Positions 43,401 to 51,103 of a DNA stretch of 64,000 nucleotides are shown here, piece after piece. Numbering within the stretch: position 1 is the stretch's first letter; the number at the start of each line of letters is the position of its first letter. Made by a program: the position numbers and the translations under genes. The notes beneath the pieces were generated by a model. The model had not been told where the DNA came from. It was given only the letters and a program-made list of their open reading frames with translations, and made no database searches. Where the stretch lies: the NCBI RefSeq assembly GCF_020544465.1, contig NZ_CP066126.1:3100001-3164000 (forward strand), given 5' to 3'. This stretch comes from Chromobacterium rhizoryzae (GTDB taxonomy: Bacteria; Pseudomonadota; Gammaproteobacteria; Burkholderiales; Chromobacteriaceae).

Positions 43401-43697
43401 CTGCAATGGCAGACCGAGAAGACCGGCCTGCGCCAGACCCAGGACCATCCCGGCCGCTGGGGCGTGCTGCGCCTGCTGGAGCAGGCCCAGCGCGAACAGA
43501 TTGACCGCGCCAGCTGGCAGTTGAGCTGGGCCTTGCCGGACGGGCATCAGGCACGCTACCAGCTGCGCAGCGAGGCCGGAGCCGGCCCGCTGGCCTTGTT
43601 GCAGCTGATCCAGTTCCAGCTGCCGGCGCGGATTTTTATCGTGGAGCCTAACTCGCCGCCCGCCGCGGCCAAGCCGGCCCGGCGGCCCCAACCTTGA
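40437..43697 (+). CDS. tssM: T6SS membrane-complex protein TssM (IcmF), without P-loop
   Basis: 1086-aa inner-membrane scaffold of the TssJLM complex. Two N-terminal helices (~9-30 and ~47-66), a cytoplasmic domain, a third helix (~335-355, LAAVIGALCLFWLAGMLV) and a large periplasmic part with the IcmF-related pattern (GVFTRKAWDEHLR, FADYARAWQQFLNAV, SPLRALMALVRDN) and the C-terminal TssJ-binding beta domain (LQWQTEKTGLRQTQDHPGRWGVLRLLEQAQ split across it). Where other TssM carry a Walker A motif, this one reads LLLCGAPEAVHQ (127-135), without GK[ST]. Start overlaps the preceding stop. Confidence 0.9.
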   Translation: MSAPSKPHGLLIMLLALALLLLLLGIPLWLYRDAWIGADAAGNSRPALWPLLSLAAAGLLAYGLFRLLKKQGLLSGLERVLRWGTPPPRLPDADAPTPPTPWAGLALIAQDWRQRPARQRPHWLLLCGAPEAVHQAVPALARQPWLETDGMVLIDASAAPPPGGWRRLRGRWRTPADAVIALLPDAADAAALAERAEQLSIACGWTLPLTLCQRAPDNAGPGIAGWPLPTLPANADGWAAQARAWADLLPLRGIPRHPGAAAQPFLLRCSQWLERELQGLASAWQRWRDGLAAPSAVKALALATWPADVRLWSGAISQGSAFAPRRRSRPWQRRLAAVIGALCLFWLAGMLVSAYQNHGLIAEAQAAVNAQPKTATLDSALRLQRLLEKLETRQQLGAPWSARFGLNRDAALLERLRPHYARAIGQALIVPARGRWAQQLQALNQTPSAELAADPARTEQGYQALKAYLTLDQPARAEPAFLAAQLAARNDGFSPALLRAMAQFYAERLAGQPAWRIPADAALAGASRQTLIGQLGRQQADDTRYQQILAEAEAKHPPQTLAALLPGQDLRGLWRSESSLPGVFTRKAWDEHLRAAFANAHRRQGSAGDWVLGAGEAGQGSAGKALEAALRQRYFADYARAWQQFLNAVSWQTEAKLAANAQQLQVYADPQRSPLRALMALVRDNARTGERVDSLGANLVDKAQALLGKADASAPQLEGATGKQEAAPLAQSFGPLLRLLEERQDGSALSLQRYLERVAATRLKLQQVAAAPDPDAAARALAQAVFQGKGGELAESRDYAAQLAASLGEDWQGLGRHLFLQPLDQSWHTLLQPAAASLNQLWDQSIVRPWQASFAGRYPFHRSDADASLPELGRFLHPGDGLVQQFVRQQLGGVLEQQGDQWSPDPAAAQALRFDLNFLNELNRLSRLSSLLYAQGDAGIRFELKPTATIGLEKTLLQLDQHSLHYFNQMTSWKALSWPGDPLKAGASLQWQTEKTGLRQTQDHPGRWGVLRLLEQAQREQIDRASWQLSWALPDGHQARYQLRSEAGAGPLALLQLIQFQLPARIFIVEPNSPPAAAKPARRPQP

Positions 43698-43710
43698 GGA
43701 GACGCGAATC

Positions 43711-44076
43711 ATGACGCCCAAGTCCTTGCCGACACACAAACCTCTCGTCGAATGGAACGCGCGCGAACTGGAAGTGCTGCGCCAGGAGTACCCCTTGATA
43801 GGCGCCGCCTGTCAAAGCTTGCTGCCTGATCGCAGCCCCGCCGCCATCCACGCTCAAGCCAAGGCTCTGGGCCTGAGGCCGCCGCACCGCTGGAGCGAGG
43901 AGGAACTGAGCATTCTCCGGCGCGAATATCCGCTGCGAGGCGAAGCCTGCCGCGCCATGCTGCCGGGCCGCGGCGCGCTCGCCATCAATGTCCAGGCTTA
44001 CCGGATGGGTTTGCGGCCGGCCACGCTGTCCGCGCGCCGAACGCCGTCCGGCAAGACGCCGCGAGGGTGCCAGTGA
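43711..44076 (+). CDS. Small two-repeat SANT/Myb-like protein in T6SS operon
   Basis: 121-aa basic protein made of two ~45-residue repeats. Repeat 1 (~14-57): W..RELEVLRQEYPLIG..C..LLPDRSPAAIHAQAKALGLR. Repeat 2 (~62-105): WSEEELSILRREYPLRGEAC, then RAMLPGRGALAINVQAYRMGLR. Each has the Trp-acidic-helix, P-G-R turn and terminal basic helix seen in SANT/Myb-like helix-turn-helix units such as those in phage and regulatory proteins. DNA binding is therefore likely but unproven. It has GAGGAG upstream and overlaps tssA. Not a known core T6SS gene; a local regulator is one idea. Confidence 0.65.
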   Translation: MTPKSLPTHKPLVEWNARELEVLRQEYPLIGAACQSLLPDRSPAAIHAQAKALGLRPPHRWSEEELSILRREYPLRGEACRAMLPGRGALAINVQAYRMGLRPATLSARRTPSGKTPRGCQ

Positions 44077-45635
44077 GCTGGGTGCGCGCGCTGCTGGGCC
44101 TGAACACCGCGCCGGAAGAAGAAGCCCGCCAGCGGCTGCCGCGTTGGGCCGCCTGGCTGAAGCCGATTTCCGACGCCGCGCCCTGCGGCGAGGACCTGTC
44201 CCACGACGACGAGTTTCAGGCCTTGAAAGAGGAAGTGACCCGCCTCTCCGGCATGAACGCGCCGCTGGCCTTGGCGCATGCGGAAACCTTGCTGAAAACC
44301 CGCGGCAAGGATTTGCGCGTGGCCGCCTACTACGCCTGCGCCCGGCTGCGCCAGGACGGCGTGGCCGGCCTGGCGGACGGGCTGGAGCTGAGCGCCGCCT
44401 TGCTGGAGCGCTACCCGGACACGGTCTGGCCGCGCCAGCCGGCGCGGCGGCGCAATGCGCTGGAGTGGTTGGCCAGCGAACGCTTCACCGATCAGCTGGC
44501 GGTGCTGGCAGACGACGACGGCGAAGCGTGGCGGCGGGCCGCGGCCGCCTTGCTGCTGCTGCAGCGGCTCGCGGCCGACAGCCCGGCGCCGCCGCTGCGG
44601 CTGGATGCCCTGGGCCGCAGCCTTCAACCGCGCCTGCCAAGCCCCGCCGCCGGCAATGCGGCCATGGACGCGCCCGCCCCCGCCCCCACAACGGCCGACG
44701 CGCCGCCGCCGGGCGCCGACGATGTCGGCTCCTGGCGCGAACTGCTGGAGCAGGCGCGCCGGATGGCGGTGTTTCTGCGCCAACAGCCGGAAGGCCAGGC
44801 CGCCGCCCTGCGCCTGCTGCGCGCCGTGCGCTGGGAGGCGCTGAGCAGCCCGCCGCCCGGCGACGCCGACGGCGGCAGCCGGCTGCCGCCGCCGCGCGCC
44901 GAGCTGCGCCAGCAACTGAAGCGCCTGCTCTTGCAACAACAATGGCGGGATTTGAGCGAGCGGGCGGAAAGCGCCTTCGCGGAAGGAGCCAATCACTGGT
45001 GGCTGGACCTGCAGCGTTACGCCTGGCTGGCCTACCAGCACGGCGGCGAAATGACCGCGCCGCTGGCGGAGCTGATCCGCGACGATATTCAACGGCTGTG
45101 CCAGCGGCTGCCCGGCGTGGAGAAACTGAGCTTCAGCGACGGCAGTCCGTTCGCGGAGGACGCCACGCTGGAATGGCTGGCGCAATGGCGGCGGCCGGAC
45201 TCCGCCGCTCTCGCCGCGCCGGCGGCGGACGACCGCGCGGACTGGCCGGAAACCGAAACCCAGGCCCACGCCATCGCCGCGCAGCAGGGCTTGCCCGCCG
45301 CCTTCGCCTGGGTGCAGGCCCTGCCCGCCGCCGCGGGCGGCCGCGAACGCTGCCTGCGGCAATTGTTGCTGGCCCGGCTGGCGGAACGCCACGGCCGCGC
45401 CGAAATGGCCGTCCATTTGCTGGAGGCGCTGCTGCGCCAGGCGGACGGCCACCAGTTGGACGTCTGGGAACCGGAGCTGGCCTTCGAACTGCTGGCGCAG
45501 TTGGCGCGGCTGCTGCGCCAACGCATGCAGCGCAAGGACGCGGACCGCGCCGCCCTGGGCCAGCAACTGGAACGGCTCAACGCGCGCCTGGCCGCGCTGG
45601 ACCCGGCCCGGGCGCTGTCCGGGGCCTTGCCGTGA
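44073..45635 (+). CDS. tssA: T6SS assembly cap protein TssA
   Basis: 520-aa protein that primes sheath and tube polymerisation. N-terminal ImpA domain: WLKPISDAAPCGEDLSHDDEFQ, KTRGKDLRVAAYYACARLRQ and ERYPDTVWPR. After a Pro/Ala linker (~200-225) comes a long C-terminal region (WWLDLQRYAWLAYQHGG, LEALLRQADGHQLDVWEPELAFELLAQLARLLR) like the VasJ-type extension, so it is a long TssA. I chose the GTG at 44073, overlapping the previous stop as GTGA with AGGG 7 bp upstream; GTG at 44067 adds two residues. Confidence 0.9.
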   Translation: MSWVRALLGLNTAPEEEARQRLPRWAAWLKPISDAAPCGEDLSHDDEFQALKEEVTRLSGMNAPLALAHAETLLKTRGKDLRVAAYYACARLRQDGVAGLADGLELSAALLERYPDTVWPRQPARRRNALEWLASERFTDQLAVLADDDGEAWRRAAAALLLLQRLAADSPAPPLRLDALGRSLQPRLPSPAAGNAAMDAPAPAPTTADAPPPGADDVGSWRELLEQARRMAVFLRQQPEGQAAALRLLRAVRWEALSSPPPGDADGGSRLPPPRAELRQQLKRLLLQQQWRDLSERAESAFAEGANHWWLDLQRYAWLAYQHGGEMTAPLAELIRDDIQRLCQRLPGVEKLSFSDGSPFAEDATLEWLAQWRRPDSAALAAPAADDRADWPETETQAHAIAAQQGLPAAFAWVQALPAAAGGRERCLRQLLLARLAERHGRAEMAVHLLEALLRQADGHQLDVWEPELAFELLAQLARLLRQRMQRKDADRAALGQQLERLNARLAALDPARALSGALP

Positions 45636-45687
45636 AGCCGTCCGCGCCGCGAGCGGCGCTTTTCCCACCCGCCGATGAAAGCCGTCT

Positions 45688-47463
45688 ATGGATGACCTGA
45701 CCCTGCGCTATTACGAAGCGGAAATGCGCTATCTGCGCGAAGCCGGCAAGGAGTTCGCCCGCGCCCACCCGGACCGCGCCGCCCTGCTGAATATCGACCG
45801 GGTGGGCAAGCGCGATCCGTATGTGGAGCGTCTGTTCGAAGGCTTCGCCTTTCTCACCGGCCGCATCCGCCAGAAATTGGACGACGACTTCCCGGAACTG
45901 ACCGAAGGCCTGGTCAATATGCTGTGGCCGCATTATCTGCGCATGGTGCCGTCGCTGACCGTGCTGGAGCTGCGCGCCGACGCCCATGCGCTGCAACAGG
46001 CCAAACCGGTGGAAGCCGGATTGAGCGTGCGCACCGCGCCGCTGGGCGCGAGCGGGGTGCGCTGCGCCTACCGCACCACCCAGCCGGCGACGATTCAACC
46101 CTTGCTGCTGAGCCAGGCCGGCGCGCGTCTGGACGGCGAAGGACGCTCGGTGCTGGAGCTGCGCTTTGAGCTGGGCGCGGCGGCCAAGCGCGAGGCGCTG
46201 GACCTGTCCCGCCTGCGCTTGTTCCTCGCCGCCGATCCGCCCATCGCCTTCGCGCTGCGTCACGCGCTGACCCGGCAGTTGGGCCGCGCGCGCTTGCGGC
46301 CTTTGGGCCAGGCCCCGCATCCGCCCCGGGAAGCGCCGGCCTTGCGCTTCGAGCCGGCGGGCTTCGACGACGCGGACCGGCTCTGGCCCAAGGCCGACAA
46401 CGCCTTTGGCGGCTATCAGCTGCTGCTGGAGTACTTTTGCTTCCGCGAAAAGTTCCAGTTTCTCGATCTGGCCGGGCTGGACGCCGCTCTGCTGCCCGGA
46501 GACGCGACCGGCTTTGCGCTGGAGTTGACCCTGACGCAGCGCTATCCGGCGGACATGCCGTTCACTGCCGACAATCTGCGCTTGCACTGCGTGCCGGCGA
46601 TCAATCTGTTCCCGCTGGAAGCCGAGCCGCTGCATGTCGACCACTTGAGCCATGAATACCGGGTGGTGCCGCTGGCGAGCCAGGGGCCGGAGATCGAGGC
46701 CTGGTCGGTGGACGAGGTCGTCTCCATGGACACCGAAAACGGCGGCCGCCACGCCTACTTGCCGTTCTCCAGCTTCCAGCACCGGGGCGGCATGCTGCGC
46801 GACGAGGCGCCGGAACGCTTCTACCATGCCCGAACCCGGCTTGGCGCGGCCGGCAGGCCGGAAACCTGGCTGGTGCTGGGCGGCCATCTATGGGATTCGC
46901 CGTCGGCGGCGAGGCGTGCAGAGATCCTGTCGCTGCGCGTCACCGGCACCAACGGCATGCTGCCGCGCAAAGCGCTGCGCGAGGCGCAAATCCTGGAGCG
47001 CTCGCCGTCCACGCCGCTGACCCGGATCGCCAATCTGACCCCGCCCACCCTTCCCTGCTACCCGCAGGCGGAAGACCGTTATCAATGGCGGGTGCTCTCG
47101 CACCTGGCGCCCAACTTTCTGTCGCTGCTGGACGTGGAAGTACTGCGCGGCACGCTGGCGCTGTACGACTGGACCGAGGACGAATTGAACCGCCAACGGC
47201 TGAACGGACTGCTGGAGGTCAGGCATCAACTGGTCAGCCGGGTGAAGCAAGGCTGCATGGAGCGCGGGGTCCGCATCGAGCTGGCGGTGGACCGGACCTG
47301 CTTCGCCGGACCGGGCGACCTCCATCTGTTCGGGGATCTGATGCACCGTTTCTTCGCCGCCTACGCCGACATGAATCTGTTCACCCGCTTCGAACTGCGC
47401 ATCCTGCCGGAAAACGAACGGGTTTCTTGGCCGGACAGCAAGACGGAGGCGCCTCCGCTATGA
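45688..47463 (+). CDS. tssF: T6SS baseplate protein TssF
   Basis: 591-aa baseplate wedge protein (ImpG/VasA). Family start MDDLTLRYYEAEMRYLREAG, followed by GRIRQKLDDDFPELTEGLVNML, WPHYLRMVPSLTVLEL, YQLLLEYFCFREKFQFLDL, NLFPLEAEPLHVDH and the C-terminal LHLFGDLMHRFFAAYADMNLFTRFEL. Full length. The stop overlaps tssG (ATGA). Forms the wedge with TssG, TssE and TssK. Confidence 0.96.
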   Translation: MDDLTLRYYEAEMRYLREAGKEFARAHPDRAALLNIDRVGKRDPYVERLFEGFAFLTGRIRQKLDDDFPELTEGLVNMLWPHYLRMVPSLTVLELRADAHALQQAKPVEAGLSVRTAPLGASGVRCAYRTTQPATIQPLLLSQAGARLDGEGRSVLELRFELGAAAKREALDLSRLRLFLAADPPIAFALRHALTRQLGRARLRPLGQAPHPPREAPALRFEPAGFDDADRLWPKADNAFGGYQLLLEYFCFREKFQFLDLAGLDAALLPGDATGFALELTLTQRYPADMPFTADNLRLHCVPAINLFPLEAEPLHVDHLSHEYRVVPLASQGPEIEAWSVDEVVSMDTENGGRHAYLPFSSFQHRGGMLRDEAPERFYHARTRLGAAGRPETWLVLGGHLWDSPSAARRAEILSLRVTGTNGMLPRKALREAQILERSPSTPLTRIANLTPPTLPCYPQAEDRYQWRVLSHLAPNFLSLLDVEVLRGTLALYDWTEDELNRQRLNGLLEVRHQLVSRVKQGCMERGVRIELAVDRTCFAGPGDLHLFGDLMHRFFAAYADMNLFTRFELRILPENERVSWPDSKTEAPPL

Positions 47464-48488
47464 CAGAAGCCGAATTTTACGCCTGGCTGCAATCCGCTCC
47501 CTCGTACAACTTTTTTCAATTCTGCCGCGTGCTGGAGCGCTTGCCCGGCGACCGGCGCCTGGGCGCGGCCGACAGCCCGGCCGACGAGCCGGTGCGGCTG
47601 CTGCCCTCGCCGTCTCTGGGCTTTCCCGCCGGCGAGATCGTCCGCGCCGAACCGGCCGACCCCGACACCGGCCGCCCTCCGGTGCTGCGCACCGCCTTCA
47701 TGGGGCTTTACGGAGTCGACGCCGTGCTGCCCTATTACTTTCTGGACGACATCGCCGCCCGCCGCGAGGGCCACGAAGCGCTGGCGGCGATGCTGGATCT
47801 GTTCAGCCATCGCCTCACCGCCCTGCTCTATCGCGCCTGGGGCAAATACCGTTACCCACTGGCCTTCCGGCCCGGCGCGCGCGACCCGCTGTCCAAGGCC
47901 CTGCTGGGCCTGATCGGCATGGGCGTGGGCGAGGCGGCTGAGCGCCGGCAGCTGCCCGCCGGGCGCATGCTAGGCTTGCTCGCCTTGCTGGGCCAGCGCA
48001 CCCGGCCGGCTTCCGGCCTGGCCAGCGTGATCCGCCACGCCTTGCCCGCGGCCGACATCCGGGTGCGGGAGTTCCTGCCCCGCTGGGCGGCGCTGGACGA
48101 GCCGCCCCCTCTTTCCGCCCGGCCGCCGCTGCGCGCCGGCGAATTCGTCCTGGGCCGCCGGCTGCGCGCCGCCAATCACGCGATCGCCGTGACCGTCCGC
48201 CCGGCTCAGGCCGACTGCGTGCCCGCCCTGTTGCCCGGCGGCCCCTTGCACCGGGATGTGCTGGCGCTGACCCGCGTTTACCTGGGATGGCGGCTGGAGG
48301 CGGAAATCTGGCTGGAGCTGCCCGCCAACTGGTTGCCGGCCAGCCGCCTGGACACCCGCGCCCGGCCCAGGCTGGGCTTGGGCGCCACCCTGGCCGGTGA
48401 GGCGGGCCGGCGCTGGCGCCGCTTGCGCATCGGTCATTATCAACCGCTGTCGGACGTCTGCGACCGGCAGCCAGGAGAACCCGGATGA
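47460..48488 (+). CDS. tssG: T6SS baseplate protein TssG
   Basis: 342-aa baseplate wedge protein (ImpH/VasB). Matches the family in YNFFQFCRVLERLPG, LGFPAGEIVRAE, TAFMGLYGVDAVLPYYFLDDIAAR, HRLTALLYRAWGKYRYPLAF, GLIGMG and the C-terminal LPGGPLHRDVLALTRVYLGWRLEAEIWLEL. Start overlaps tssF by 4 bp and stop overlaps tssJ by 4 bp, so the three are translationally coupled. Confidence 0.94.
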   Translation: MTEAEFYAWLQSAPSYNFFQFCRVLERLPGDRRLGAADSPADEPVRLLPSPSLGFPAGEIVRAEPADPDTGRPPVLRTAFMGLYGVDAVLPYYFLDDIAARREGHEALAAMLDLFSHRLTALLYRAWGKYRYPLAFRPGARDPLSKALLGLIGMGVGEAAERRQLPAGRMLGLLALLGQRTRPASGLASVIRHALPAADIRVREFLPRWAALDEPPPLSARPPLRAGEFVLGRRLRAANHAIAVTVRPAQADCVPALLPGGPLHRDVLALTRVYLGWRLEAEIWLELPANWLPASRLDTRARPRLGLGATLAGEAGRRWRRLRIGHYQPLSDVCDRQPGEPG

Positions 48489-49015
48489 AACATCGCCTTC
48501 CCGCCCTGAGCGCCGGACTGGTCTGGCTGGGGCTGGCGCTGCCGCTGAGCGGCTGCGGCCTGTGGCAAAGCACCAAGAACGTCACCGTCAGCGCCGCTCA
48601 AAAGATCTTCCTCACCCGCGTCGAGCGTCTGAACCTGGATTTGATCGCGAGCGAGGAGCTGAACACCGAAGCCGGGCAGCGGCCGCTGTCGGTGGTGGTG
48701 AGGGTGTATCAGCTGAAGGACAAGGCCGCCTTTCTGGCCGCGCCCTACTCGACGCTGCTGGAGCAGGATCAGTCCGTGCTCGCCGACGACTTGTTGGCCA
48801 GCCACCAAGTACTGCTGCGGCCGGGCGCGGCGGTCAGCCTGCGCGAGCCTTACCGCCAGGACGCGGCCTACGTCGGCGTGATCGCGCTGTTCCGGCAAGC
48901 CGGCCCGGAACGGCAATGGCGGCTGCTGCTGGACAAGAAGGAGCTGGACAACGACAAGCCGCTGCAACTGGAGTTGCGCGGCTATGCGCTGGAACGCCGT
49001 CGGGCGGAGGGCTGA
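48485..49015 (+). CDS. tssJ: T6SS outer-membrane lipoprotein TssJ
   Basis: 176-aa lipoprotein that ties TssM to the outer membrane. Signal peptide with lipobox LSGC; the +2 residue is Gly, consistent with outer-membrane sorting. The mature part has the transthyretin-like pattern LNTEAGQRPLSVVVRVYQLKD, FLAAPYSTLLEQDQSVLADDLL and YVGVIALFRQ. Overlaps tssG by 4 bp and is 2 bp from tssE. Confidence 0.93.
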   Translation: MKHRLPALSAGLVWLGLALPLSGCGLWQSTKNVTVSAAQKIFLTRVERLNLDLIASEELNTEAGQRPLSVVVRVYQLKDKAAFLAAPYSTLLEQDQSVLADDLLASHQVLLRPGAAVSLREPYRQDAAYVGVIALFRQAGPERQWRLLLDKKELDNDKPLQLELRGYALERRRAEG

Positions 49016-49017
49016 GC

Positions 49018-49428
49018 ATGGGGGCTTCACTGTATGAAATGCTGACCGGGCAGTTTGCCGACGGCCAAGCGCTGGATCGCCTTGCGCCGGAGCAGCAGTT
49101 CTCCCGCAGCGTGGTGGACAGCATTCGGCGCATCCTGAACGCGCGCGCCGGTTCGCTCAAGCATTTGCCCGATTACGGCCTGCCGGACCTGGGCCACGTT
49201 TATCGCCATTTGCCCGCCAGCGCCCATCAGCTGATGCGCAGCATCGAGCAGACCCTGCTGCGCTACGAACCCAGGCTGGACGCGGTCGAGGTCGATTTCC
49301 GCGGCGACCACGAGCAAATGGTGTTGCGCTACCGGCTGCGTTGCCGCTTGAAACCGCACGGCGAATTGTTGCTGGATGCGAGCTTCACGCCCGAGGGCGG
49401 CGTCAGGCTAAGCACCTACCGGCACTGA
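49018..49428 (+). CDS. tssE: T6SS baseplate gp25-like protein TssE
   Basis: 136-aa baseplate protein of the phage T4 gp25 family. Typical parts: SLYEMLTGQFADG, VVDSIRRILNARAGSLKHLPDYGLPDL, a YRHLP.SAHQLMRSIEQTLLRYEPRL helix pair, then beta strands (VEVDFRGDHEQMVLRYRLRC). Start is 2 bp after tssJ. The stop codon TGA is itself part of the terminal motif of an intergenic repeat (TGAGAACCCGTTC). Last gene of the rightward T6SS unit. Confidence 0.94.
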   Translation: MGASLYEMLTGQFADGQALDRLAPEQQFSRSVVDSIRRILNARAGSLKHLPDYGLPDLGHVYRHLPASAHQLMRSIEQTLLRYEPRLDAVEVDFRGDHEQMVLRYRLRCRLKPHGELLLDASFTPEGGVRLSTYRH

Positions 49429-49500
49429 GAACCCGTTCAAAGCCCGCTGCGCCTCAGCGACACGGCGAGCGCCGCATGGGAACGCTCGTCACCCTGCGGC
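49426..49500. repeat. Dispersed intergenic repeat, partial copy after tssE
   Basis: TGAGAACCCGTTCAAAGCC, then CGCTGCGCCTCAGCGACACGG, matches the reverse-complemented right end of the copy at 10293-10434 (CGAGCCTGTTCAAAGCCTG, then CTGCGCGTTGGCGATACGG). The other half is missing or diverged beyond about 49475. The tssE stop lies within the first three bases. Confidence 0.6.
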
Positions 49501-49525
49501 CGCGAGCCGCAGCGGCCTGGCCCCA

Positions 49526-49555
49526 AGAAAAAAGCCGGGGCTGACCGCCCCGGCT
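49526..49555 (-). terminator. Terminator of the puuD/puuA/spuC transcript
   Basis: Minus-strand stem GCCGGGGC / GCCCCGGC (8 bp, 5-nt loop) followed by six T residues, 28 bp after the stop of the spuC-like gene. It also shields the locus from the converging T6SS operon. Confidence 0.85.
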
Positions 49556-49582
49556 TGATGCCGGCCCATGCGCGAATTCCGC

Positions 49583-50965
49583 TCAGACCAGACCGCTGTC
49601 CTTCAATTTGCGCTCGAACGTCTCCATGCAGCGCGCGGCCACGCCCAGCATTTCATCGATTTCAGCCTTGCTGATCACCAGCGGCGGCGCGGACACGATG
49701 TGGTCGCCGCAGGCGCGCATGATCAGGTTGTTGCCGAAGAAGATGTCGCGGCACATCAGGCCGACGTCGCCGAACTCCGGGAACAGCTCGCGCTTGCTCT
49801 TGTCTTTGACCAGGGTGAACGCCTGGATCAGGCCGACGCCGCGCACATCGTCCACGTGCTCGAACTGGCTGAAGGTCTCGCGCCAGCGCTTCTGCATATA
49901 GGGACCGGTTTCGTTCTTGACGCGGTCGATGATGCCTTCGTCGCGCAGCAGTTCCACATTGGCGCGCGCCACCGCGCTGGCCACCGGGTGGCCGGAGTAG
50001 GTGAAGCCGTGGTTGAAATCGCCGCCGGCGATCAGGCCCTGGGCCACGCGCTCGCCCACGAAGACCGCGCCGATGGGCAGATAGCCGGAGGACAGGCCTT
50101 TGGCGGTGGTGAAGATGTCCGGACGGAAGCCGAAGTGCTCGAAGCCGAACCACTCGCCGGTGCGGCCAAAGCCGCAGATCACTTCGTCGGCCACCAGCAG
50201 CACATCGTATTTGCGGCAGATGCGTTCCACTTCCGGCCAGTAAGTGGCCGGCGGGATGATCACGCCGCCGGCGCCCTGGATGGGTTCGCCCACGAAGGCG
50301 GCCACTTTTTCCGGGCCGATTTCCAGGATTTTCTCTTCCACCCAGCGCGCGGCCACCACGCCGAACTCGTCCGGGCTCAGATCCTTGCCGTATTTGTACC
50401 ACCACGGCTGCTCAACGTGGGCCATGCCCGGAATCGGCAGGTCGCCCTGCTCGTGCATATACTTCATGCCACCCAGGCTGGAGCCGCCGATGGTGGAGCC
50501 GTGATAGCCGTTCCAGCGGCCGATCAGGGTTTTCTTCTCCTTCTTGCCCTGCACGTCCCAGTAATGGCGCACCATGCGTATCATGGTGTCCACCGCCTCG
50601 GAGCCGGAGTTGGTGTAGAACACATGTTCGTAGCCGGCCGGCGTCACTTGCGCCAGCAGGTGGGACAGTTCCACCACCGCCGGGTGGGTGGTCTTGAAGA
50701 AGGTGTTGTAGAAGGGCAGTTCGTCCATCTGGCTCTTGGCCACATCGGACAGTTCCTTGCGGCCGTAGCCGATATTGACGCACCACAGGCCGGCCATGCC
50801 GTCGATGATCTTATTGCCCTCGGAATCCCACAGGTAAATCCCCTCGCTGCGAGTCATCACCCGCGCGCCCTGCTGGTTCAACGATTGGGTATCGGTAAAC
50901 GGATGCAGATGATGCGCTGCGTCCAGTTGGCGCCATTGTTCGGTCGTGCGTTGTTGATTCTGCAT
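49583..50965 (-). CDS. spuC: Putrescine/polyamine-pyruvate aminotransferase (SpuC-like)
   Basis: 460-aa class III PLP transaminase. PLP-binding Lys289 in TTAKGLSSGY, Asp260 in VADEVICGFGRTG, and FYTNSGSEAVDTMIRM for phosphate binding. N-terminal LDAAHHLHPFTD and the QNLNQQ-like region match the SpuC group, which moves an amino group from putrescine (or cadaverine, diaminopropane) to pyruvate, giving alanine. The ATG at 50965 has GGAAGGAAG just upstream; the longer ATG at 51028 is less likely. It follows puuA in the leftward polyamine operon. Related beta-alanine or omega-amino acid transaminases cannot be excluded. Confidence 0.87.
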   Translation of the reverse strand: MQNQQRTTEQWRQLDAAHHLHPFTDTQSLNQQGARVMTRSEGIYLWDSEGNKIIDGMAGLWCVNIGYGRKELSDVAKSQMDELPFYNTFFKTTHPAVVELSHLLAQVTPAGYEHVFYTNSGSEAVDTMIRMVRHYWDVQGKKEKKTLIGRWNGYHGSTIGGSSLGGMKYMHEQGDLPIPGMAHVEQPWWYKYGKDLSPDEFGVVAARWVEEKILEIGPEKVAAFVGEPIQGAGGVIIPPATYWPEVERICRKYDVLLVADEVICGFGRTGEWFGFEHFGFRPDIFTTAKGLSSGYLPIGAVFVGERVAQGLIAGGDFNHGFTYSGHPVASAVARANVELLRDEGIIDRVKNETGPYMQKRWRETFSQFEHVDDVRGVGLIQAFTLVKDKSKRELFPEFGDVGLMCRDIFFGNNLIMRACGDHIVSAPPLVISKAEIDEMLGVAARCMETFERKLKDSGLV

Positions 50966-51060
50966 AGGACTTCCTTCCAGTATTCTCCAACGGGGCGGAG
51001 ATGTTCTCTGCCGCCCCTCCTTCGCCATTGGCGTATTTTCAGTGCTTATCCTGGCTGTCC

Positions 51061-51088
51061 GGGCTGATTCTAACGGACAAATCAGCCC
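51061..51088. other. Hairpin between puuA and spuC
   Basis: Perfect 9-bp stem GGGCTGATT / AATCAGCCC with a 10-nt loop, 16 bp past the puuA stop. There is no T-run on either strand. Likely an mRNA-processing or stabilising hairpin inside the operon, or a factor-dependent end. Confidence 0.4.
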
Positions 51089-51103
51089 AATGTCATAGCT
51101 AAA

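Noticed and set aside
41460..43739. 759-codon minus-strand frame across tssM
   Set aside because: Antisense shadow of tssM with no recognisable motif.
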